Positions 1 to 4,026 of a stretch of DNA of 9,449 nt are shown piece by piece. The position numbers and the translations under genes are program-made. Where the stretch lies: assembly GCA_017523185.1 (NCBI GenBank), contig JAFWXB010000351.1, positions 1 to 9,449 of the forward strand, given 5' to 3'. The DNA comes from Lachnospiraceae bacterium (GTDB taxonomy: Bacteria > Bacillota_A > Clostridia > Lachnospirales > Lachnospiraceae). How positions within the stretch are numbered: the first letter of the stretch is position 1; every line of letters starts with the position of its first letter. The notes under the pieces were generated by a model. It was not told the origin of the DNA, searched no databases, and saw only the letters and a program-made list of their open reading frames with translations.

Positions 1-135
1 ACATACACATTAACTTAATACAAGAAAGAAACCACGTTTTGTTTTTCATATTCAATTATCTTTTTTTATTTTATAGTGGAAAGTATCGTACCTTGCATTT
101 TGTCTTTCTTAAAAATATACAGAAAAATTTAAAAT

Positions 136-167
136 TTTACTTGCAAATATAGTTTAAGTATGATAAT
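136..167 (+). promoter_or_regulatory. Probable promoter of tRNA-Leu
   Basis: Upstream of the tRNA there is a -35-like TTTACT (136-141), a 17-base spacer and TATGAT (159-164), which matches five of six -10 consensus bases. An overlapping alternative is TTGCAA (141-146) with GATAAT (162-167) at a 15-base spacing. Either would start transcription about 15-20 bases before the tRNA. The stretch 1-135 holds no gene or hairpin that I can support. Confidence 0.5.
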
Positions 168-190
168 ATCAATATGTTCGAAATAAATAA

Positions 191-273
191 GCCGGCATGT
201 CGGAATGGCAGACGAGGCAGACTCAAAATCTGTTGTTGGCAACGACGTGTGGGTTCAAGTCCCACTGCCGGCA
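191..273 (+). tRNA. tRNA-Leu (anticodon CAA)
   Basis: The sequence folds into a class II tRNA of 83 bases. The acceptor stem pairs GCCGGCA (191-197) with TGCCGGC (266-272), followed by discriminator A at 273. The anticodon stem GCAGA/TCTGT encloses loop CTCAAAA, giving anticodon CAA, which reads the leucine codon TTG. The T arm is GTGGG-TTCAAGT-CCCAC. A long variable arm of about 15 bases, as expected for leucine tRNAs, lies between the anticodon and T stems. The 3' CCA is not encoded (the next bases are GTA), so it must be added after transcription. It appears to be a single-gene unit with its own promoter and terminator. Confidence 0.96.
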
Positions 274-279
274 GTAAAC

Positions 280-318
280 ACCCTTGTAGATAGTGATATT
301 TACAAGGGTATTTTATTT
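280..318 (+). terminator. Intrinsic terminator of tRNA-Leu
   Basis: A perfect 9-bp stem ACCCTTGTA (280-288) / TACAAGGGT (301-309) with a 12-base loop is followed by ATTTTATTT. It lies 6 bases after the tRNA. The T-run is only on the plus side, so it should act in the plus direction. The following 319-457 is AT-rich and holds nothing I can support, including no clear terminator for the convergent Uma2 gene. Confidence 0.88.
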
Positions 319-457
319 ATCATATGCTATTATAAAATGAGTTCAGTAAGTAATAATACTTTATAAAATATTACATAAAAATACTAATGTAAATTGTTTG
401 TTAAGGTAATAAAACTAATGTTTTACACTTATTTTCAAAATTTGTCAACTTACGTTA

Positions 458-955
458 TTATAGTAATTCAGAGATGTTAATACTTAAATCTTTATAAATT
501 CCAACAGTAATTGTTTGTTCAAACGTAAAAATGATAGGTGCTTCATCTTCTTCATAACGATATATGGTAGTACGTTCTTTTTGTGGGTCTACAATCCAAT
601 ATTCGCGTACACCGGCTTCTGCATATTTACCATTTTTAATATTGTAGTCAATACGACGACTGCTTGGAGAAACAATTTCAATAATAAAATCAGGTGCACC
701 ATTGCAACCTTTATCTGTTAATTTATTTTTATCATAAATAACAGAAATATCTGGTTCGATATAGGTTGTTTCATCATTATTTAAAAATACTGCAAATGGA
801 GAAGGATAAATTTTACAGTCGCCTTTATGATTATGAATATAGTTGGAAATAACTCTGTGTAATTCGCTCACAAGTTCTTGATGTATTCTACTTGGTGGTG
901 CCATATTATAAATTTTTCCATCAATCAGTTCAGCACGTTCTCCATTAGGAAGCAT
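458..955 (-). CDS. Uma2-family PD-(D/E)XK nuclease-like protein, cut off from its original start
   Basis: The 165-residue product belongs to the Uma2 (DUF820) family of small restriction-endonuclease-fold proteins, which is common in clostridia and cyanobacteria and of unclear biological role. Visible family motifs are ERAELIDGKIYNMAPPS (6-22), the acidic YIEPDISV (65-72, with Asp69), PDFIIEIVSPSSRRIDY (88-104, with Glu93-x-Val95 as the active-site pair) and GVREYWIVDPQ (115-125). The whole catalytic core is therefore present. Family members usually begin about 15-20 residues earlier, and that segment is visible upstream in the same frame (TYTIKDIY), but it is cut by a TAA codon at 986-988. 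The ATG at 955 is the first start after that stop and has no Shine-Dalgarno sequence before it. The gene may therefore be a pseudogene or be weakly expressed by re-initiation. The family call is secure; whether it works is not known. Confidence 0.75.
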   Translation of the reverse strand: MLPNGERAELIDGKIYNMAPPSRIHQELVSELHRVISNYIHNHKGDCKIYPSPFAVFLNNDETTYIEPDISVIYDKNKLTDKGCNGAPDFIIEIVSPSSRRIDYNIKNGKYAEAGVREYWIVDPQKERTTIYRYEEDEAPIIFTFEQTITVGIYKDLSINISELL

Positions 956-1015
956 ATAAATATCTTTTATTGTATAGGTATTTGATTATAATTGTGGCAT
1001 AAGATAATTCCTTTC
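956..1015 (-). other. Original start and RBS of the Uma2 gene, separated by an in-frame TAA
   Basis: Reading the minus strand, GAAAGGAATT (SD core at 1008-1014) is followed after about 7 bases by ATG at 998-1000, then codons for M-P-Q-L, then TAA at 986-988. The same frame continues as S-N-T-Y-T-I-K-D-I-Y straight into the Met at 955. The residues after the stop match the usual Uma2 N-terminus, so this looks like a real gene start with a nonsense change in codon 5, for example CAA or GAA to TAA. A sequencing error is the main alternative. A perfect -10 hexamer, TATAAT, lies on the minus strand at 1069-1074, but I find no good -35 box for it. Confidence 0.75.
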
Positions 1016-1075
1016 TTTTGAAAAATTAGGTAAAATAAAGATGGTGGTTATTAGTTGATTTTAAAAATATTATAG

Positions 1076-1104
1076 TTGAAAATTTTTGAAGTATTATATA
1101 TAAT
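1076..1104 (+). promoter_or_regulatory. Strong sigma-A promoter for the putative antitoxin RNA
   Basis: TTGAAA (1076-1081), exactly 17 bases, then a perfect TATAAT (1099-1104). Transcription would start near 1111. No plus-strand coding sequence follows before the terminator at 1170-1218, so the product should be a short non-coding RNA. The -10 box sits inside an inverted repeat, AAGTAT (1089-1094) / ATACTT (1105-1110), with a 14-base perfect palindrome (1092-1105) at its core. Confidence 0.75.
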
Positions 1105-1116
1105 ATACTTAATAAG

Positions 1117-1190
1117 GTAGTCGGTAGGTGAGTGCACTTCACCCGTTCCGGCGAAATAATAGTTAGTTAAAAAAGTAGTCGTTCACTTCA
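1117..1190 (+). repeat. Short direct repeats within the putative antitoxin RNA
   Basis: GTAGTCG occurs at 1117-1123 and 1175-1181, each followed by CACTTCA (1135-1141 and 1184-1190). The first copy has 11 bases between the two halves and the second has 2. Fst-type loci carry direct repeats used for RNA-RNA pairing, which makes this pattern suggestive, but the units are only 7 bases long. Confidence 0.4.
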
Positions 1191-1218
1191 ATTTCTCAGG
1201 GTAGGACGGCTACTTTTT
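1170..1218. terminator. Bidirectional terminator shared by toxin and antitoxin transcripts
   Basis: A 13-bp stem with one G-T pair joins 1170-1182 (AAAAAGTAGTCGT) and 1206-1218 (ACGGCTACTTTTT), with a 23-base loop. On the plus strand it runs into TTTTTATTTTT (1214-1224). On the minus strand it is followed by TTTTTT and an AT-rich tail. The toxin stop codon (1210-1212) lies inside the stem, so both RNAs share this sequence. Confidence 0.82.
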
Positions 1219-1293
1219 ATTTTTCATATTAAGAATGGCTATAATTAAATTAGCAATGGCTATAATAATCATAAGTTCTTCGTATGTAGTCAT
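1210..1293 (-). CDS. Putative holin-like toxin, 27 residues (type I toxin)
   Basis: This short gene encodes a peptide starting MTTYEELM, continuing as one hydrophobic helix (about residues 7-21, rich in Ile, Ala and Leu) and ending in the basic tail NMKNKK. That layout and the M-T/S-T-Y-E-x-L-M start are characteristic of the holin-like toxin family (Hol_Tox, related to TxpA and Fst), membrane peptides that damage the envelope when overproduced. The ATG at 1291-1293 has a strong ribosome binding site, GAAAGGGG, 8 bases upstream. Its message would start near 1349 and end in the shared terminator, about 185 nt. An antisense RNA promoter faces it from the left, and a leader hairpin covers the ribosome binding site, both as expected for a type I toxin. 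Toxicity is inferred from the family. Confidence 0.82.
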   Translation of the reverse strand: MTTYEELMIIIAIANLIIAILNMKNKK

Positions 1294-1302
1294 AAACACC
1301 AC

Positions 1303-1326
1303 CCCTTTCTAAAATCTTAGAATGGG
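1303..1326 (-). promoter_or_regulatory. Leader hairpin that sequesters the toxin Shine-Dalgarno
   Basis: In the toxin message, CCC-A-TTCTAA pairs with TTAGAA-A-GGG across a GATT loop: six base pairs, one A-A mismatch, then three G-C pairs. The 3' arm is the Shine-Dalgarno sequence itself (AGAAAGGGG). The structure would therefore lower ribosome access to the toxin start. A similar 5' stem-loop limits translation of Fst, giving the antisense RNA time to act. Confidence 0.7.
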
Positions 1327-1355
1327 TAGTAAGCACGCCTCTAGCTGTTCAGGTA

Positions 1356-1385
1356 AGTATATTGTCAATGTAGTAGTATTTTCAA
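1356..1385 (-). promoter_or_regulatory. Probable toxin promoter
   Basis: On the minus strand, TTGAAA (plus 1380-1385), 18 bases, then TATACT (plus 1356-1361), five of six bases of the -10 consensus. Transcription would start near 1349, leaving a leader of about 55 bases that contains the SD-covering hairpin. A perfect TTGACA at 1363-1368 is also present, but the -10 at the right distance from it is poor. The AT-rich stretch 1386-1575 beyond it shows no gene. Confidence 0.6.
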
Positions 1386-1575
1386 AATTAGGATATATTA
1401 TTAAGATATCATTATTTTATGTACTAATTTTACTTTATCTATTTAAAATATACAAGAAAAAATAAAAAAATATCTTAAAAAATGAGAAAATTTAGATAAA
1501 ATTTCTGTCCTTTGTATTTGTTGCAATAAAATTATTAAGAAAATATGAATATCTTATAAAGAATAAAATTTTTTA

Positions 1576-1603
1576 TTGACATAAGGTACAAGATTGTGAT
1601 AGT
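1576..1603 (+). promoter_or_regulatory. Promoter of the 94-residue protein gene
   Basis: A perfect -35 box, TTGACA (1576-1581), a 16-base spacer, and GATAGT (1598-1603) with an extended -10 TG at 1595-1596. The start point would be near 1610, giving a leader of about 100 bases in which I see no strong structure. Confidence 0.65.
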
Positions 1604-1710
1604 TTTTTTTCACTAGAAAATAAAACTGCTTATTTAAAGCACATAGATGAAAGATAAAATTGCTAAGTAATTATATTTTTGATTAAATATATAGTATAGG
1701 AGGAATTGTT

Positions 1711-1995
1711 GTGGCAACAATTAAAATACTTGGAAATTATAAAGATAATGATATAGAATTATGCAGAACAACAAATCATACAGCAGGAGATGAAACCGTA
1801 CAAGCTTTGTTAGAAGCAAGTATTCCATTCACAAAGAATTGTAAGAAAATTCCATTTTTTCAGCGTACAAAATATAATGGTGCACAAAAAGTATGGGTAA
1901 TTACTACAAATCCCGATAGATATGGGCAAGCAAGACGTGTAATTGATACGATTGATGTAATGTATCGTAAAAGACTTATGGTATCTAACTTTTAA
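1711..1995 (+). CDS. Conserved-looking small protein of unknown function, 94 residues
   Basis: I do not recognise this protein. The start is GTG at 1711, supported by an excellent ribosome binding site, TAGGAGGAA (1697-1705), about 6 bases upstream. The product is soluble: it has no signal peptide or membrane segment. It appears mixed alpha/beta, with an N-terminal strand-like stretch (MATIKILGNY), two cysteines (Cys18 and Cys44), a central basic and aromatic part (NCKKIPFFQRTKYNG, 43-57), a strand-like KVWVITTNP and a C-terminal basic helix (RYGQARRVIDTIDVMYRKR). It has its own strong promoter and is 154 bases before the envelope operon, with no terminator seen between, so some read-through is possible. 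Codon use matches its neighbours. A small nucleic-acid-binding role is conceivable from its basic character, but nothing in the sequence shows it. Confidence 0.8.
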   Translation: MATIKILGNYKDNDIELCRTTNHTAGDETVQALLEASIPFTKNCKKIPFFQRTKYNGAQKVWVITTNPDRYGQARRVIDTIDVMYRKRLMVSNF

Positions 1996-2042
1996 TAGAT
2001 AAAATTTTTGTATAAAATACTGTAAATTTATATGTTATAGTG

Positions 2043-2048
2043 TATAAT
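2043..2048 (+). promoter_or_regulatory. Possible -10 box for the envelope operon
   Basis: A perfect TATAAT lies about 100 bases upstream of the sulfatase start. At the usual distance the -35 region is poor (CTGTAA or TGTAAA near 2020-2026). This could be a weak or activator-dependent promoter. Otherwise the operon relies on read-through from the promoter at 1576-1603. Confidence 0.4.
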
Positions 2049-2109
2049 GCAAAATGAGCAAATCAATGAGATATTTGCAATTAGAGGAATATTAGAAATA
2101 GAGGGTAAA

Positions 2110-2181
2110 ATGAATATTCTTTTAAGTTTGGTACTAGTTGGAGTTTGTAATGTGGAGAAAGAAAAGTTCTATAAAAAATAA
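2110..2181 (+). other. Candidate 23-codon leader ORF overlapping the sulfatase start
   Basis: An ATG at 2110 follows GAGGG (2101-2105) by 4 bases and opens a frame MNILLSLVLVGVC... that stops at 2179-2181, 30 bases inside the sulfatase gene in another frame. It starts hydrophobic and ends basic (EKEKFYKK). Translating it would carry ribosomes across the sulfatase start, so it could couple or limit its expression. It may equally be chance in AT-rich DNA. Confidence 0.25.
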
Positions 2182-4009
2182 TAGAGACAGAGAATATGAA
2201 AATAGAAATCAGGAATATGATGAGTATACAAATATAGAGCGTGCTGGAATCATTATCAGAACGCTTGTTTGTATACTTATTTTTTTGTTTGTGCCTGTTT
2301 TATTATTTTATTTAATGGAAAGTTATGAGCATAATGCCTTTGTAGAAGTACGACAACTTGCACAAGTATATAATATTTTATTATTTGAACTGATTGCATG
2401 GATTTTATTTTTTATTTTTGGAACAGGAAAAATTGCACTTCGTATAGAAACAATACTTGCTATGGTATATGGAATTACAAATTATTATATTATGGCATTT
2501 CGTTCAACACCATTTGTTCCTTGGGATATTTTTTCCATTCGAACAGCTGTAAGTGTGGCTGATAATTATGATTTTACACCATCAAAAGAAATGATAATGA
2601 CAACAAGTGCATTTTTAGTAATCTTTGTGCTACTTGGATTTTTTGAATTTCGTTTAAAACAAAAGTTTGTTTTTCGTATGATTCCAATGGCATGTATGAG
2701 TGTTGCATTAGGTGTATTTGTAGGTTTGTTGCAAGATGAAAAGTTTCAGACGAAAAGTTATTTGTATCCATATTTATTTACTCCTGCATATATGACAGAA
2801 GTCAATGGAATGGCAGTTACATTTGCTATGGATTTGGCTTTTTTATATGTAGAAAAACCGAATGGATATAGTGTGGAAGTTGCAAAAGCCATTTTAGAAC
2901 AATATGAGGATAAAGAAAATACACAAGATACAGATGAAGTAGCACAAGTAGATAAACAAGAACTGCCAAATATAATTGTAATTATGAATGAGGCATTTTC
3001 GGATTTATCTGTATTAGGTGAATTTACCACAAATGAAGATTATATGCCATATTTACACGAATTACAAAATGGAAATGAAAATACGATTACAGGAAATATG
3101 ACAGTTTCCGTATGTGGTGGAAATACAGCAAATTCAGAATTTGAATTTTTAACAGGTCACACAATGGACTTTTTTCCGGTAGGAAGTATTCCGTATCAGC
3201 AATATATTAAGGGGGAAATTCCCTCTTTGGCAAGCCAGTTAAAAGCATTGGGATATGAAACATATGGAATGCATCCTTATCTTGCAACCGGTTGGAATCG
3301 TGATACAGTATATCCGAACTTGGGATTTTCAGAGAACTATTTTTTGACAGATTTTACAAAACGTCAGTATATTCGTAAATATGTAAGTGATGCAACTGCA
3401 TATGATAAAATTATTGAAACATATGAGAAAAAAGAAAAAGGAACTCCTGCGTTTATTTTTGAAGTAACTATGCAAAATCATGGTGGTTATACAGATACTT
3501 ATAAAAATTTTACCTCTAATATAGAAGTGGAAGAATTTGAGCATAAAGCATTGAACCAATATTTGTCATTATTGCAAGTGTCGGATGCAGAATTAGAAAA
3601 ATTGATTGCATATTTTAATAAGGAAGAAGAAAAAACAATCATTGTATTTTTTGGAGACCATCAGCCGAATGATTATGTCGTAAATCCGATTTTACAATGG
3701 AATCGGAAAAGTACATTGGAAGTATCTAAAGAAGAAACTGCAAAGTTGCGTTATGTTGTGCCTTATCTAATTTGGGCAAATTATGATATAGAAGAAAAAA
3801 CAAACGCAGATACGGATATCAGTTTATTAAGTGCAAATATGTTAGAAGTGGCAGGATTACCAACAACAGCATATCAAAATTTCTTATTAGAAATGGAAAA
3901 GGCTTTGCAAGAAGTATCGAATAAAAGCGAATCGGAACAAGAATCGGTAAAAGCAGAGTATGAAGAAATGTATCAGATATTGCAATATTATTTTATGTTT
4001 GATGTTTAA
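2150..4009 (+). CDS. LTA-synthase-family membrane sulfatase (phosphoglycerol transferase)
   Basis: This is a polytopic enzyme of the LtaS type in the alkaline phosphatase superfamily. Family members take glycerol-phosphate from phosphatidylglycerol to build lipoteichoic-acid-like chains on the outer membrane face. With the ATG at 2150 the protein has 619 residues. A basic cytoplasmic N-terminus is followed by five membrane segments (about 33-57, 74-91, 99-117, 149-166, 173-195) and an extracellular catalytic domain. Visible active-site motifs are NIIVIMNEAFSD (metal ligand Glu281), GGNTANSEFEFLTG (nucleophile Thr326), WNRDTVYPNLGF (Arg384), MQNHGGYT (His444) and FFGDHQP (Asp503-His504). All key residues are present. 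A TTG four codons upstream is possible, but GGAG (2140-2143) sits 6 bases before the ATG and favours 2150. The YfhO gene follows after 17 bases, so the genes are probably co-transcribed. Polymer identity is inferred. Confidence 0.9.
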   Translation: MWRKKSSIKNNRDREYENRNQEYDEYTNIERAGIIIRTLVCILIFLFVPVLLFYLMESYEHNAFVEVRQLAQVYNILLFELIAWILFFIFGTGKIALRIETILAMVYGITNYYIMAFRSTPFVPWDIFSIRTAVSVADNYDFTPSKEMIMTTSAFLVIFVLLGFFEFRLKQKFVFRMIPMACMSVALGVFVGLLQDEKFQTKSYLYPYLFTPAYMTEVNGMAVTFAMDLAFLYVEKPNGYSVEVAKAILEQYEDKENTQDTDEVAQVDKQELPNIIVIMNEAFSDLSVLGEFTTNEDYMPYLHELQNGNENTITGNMTVSVCGGNTANSEFEFLTGHTMDFFPVGSIPYQQYIKGEIPSLASQLKALGYETYGMHPYLATGWNRDTVYPNLGFSENYFLTDFTKRQYIRKYVSDATAYDKIIETYEKKEKGTPAFIFEVTMQNHGGYTDTYKNFTSNIEVEEFEHKALNQYLSLLQVSDAELEKLIAYFNKEEEKTIIVFFGDHQPNDYVVNPILQWNRKSTLEVSKEETAKLRYVVPYLIWANYDIEEKTNADTDISLLSANMLEVAGLPTTAYQNFLLEMEKALQEVSNKSESEQESVKAEYEEMYQILQYYFMFDV

Positions 4010-4026
4010 AAAGGATAAAAATAAAA

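Larger units (their letters stand above)
1111..1224 (+). ncRNA. Putative type I antitoxin antisense RNA
   Basis: Inferred transcript of about 110 nt from the promoter at 1076-1104 to the T-run at 1214-1224. Its 3' half is complementary to the 3' end of the convergent holin-like toxin message, including the last toxin codons and stop. Its 5' half can form a small hairpin, GGTGA (1127-1131) / TCACC (1139-1143). The 5' GGTAGT (1116-1121) recurs on the plus strand at 1325-1330, inside the toxin leader, so the two RNAs could also pair there. This layout (convergent RNAs, shared terminator region, short repeats) resembles the Fst par and TxpA/RatA systems. Exact ends are estimates. Confidence 0.6.

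Noticed and set aside
191..273. tRNA-Leu as an attachment site of an integrated element
   Set aside because: No integrase lies nearby and I see no second copy of the tRNA 3' end in the window.
1235..1312. 25-codon plus-strand ORF (MAIIKLAMAIII...) opposite the toxin gene
   Set aside because: It has no ribosome binding site, and its hydrophobic look comes from being the reverse complement of the toxin's ATT/GCC codons.
1296..1345. Leader region with GTGG, T-rich and hairpin elements as a riboswitch or T-box
   Set aside because: No T-box motif or riboswitch core is recognisable. The single hairpin is explained by masking of the toxin SD.
1481..1505. Imperfect inverted repeat AGAAAATTT / AAATTTCT upstream of the 94-residue gene
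   Set aside because: The arms are only A/T-rich and imperfect, and the pattern is expected by chance in this composition.
2138..2149. TTG at 2138 as the sulfatase start
   Set aside because: The ATG at 2150 has GGAG 6 bases upstream, and that SD overlaps the TTG codon itself, so the ATG is the better start.
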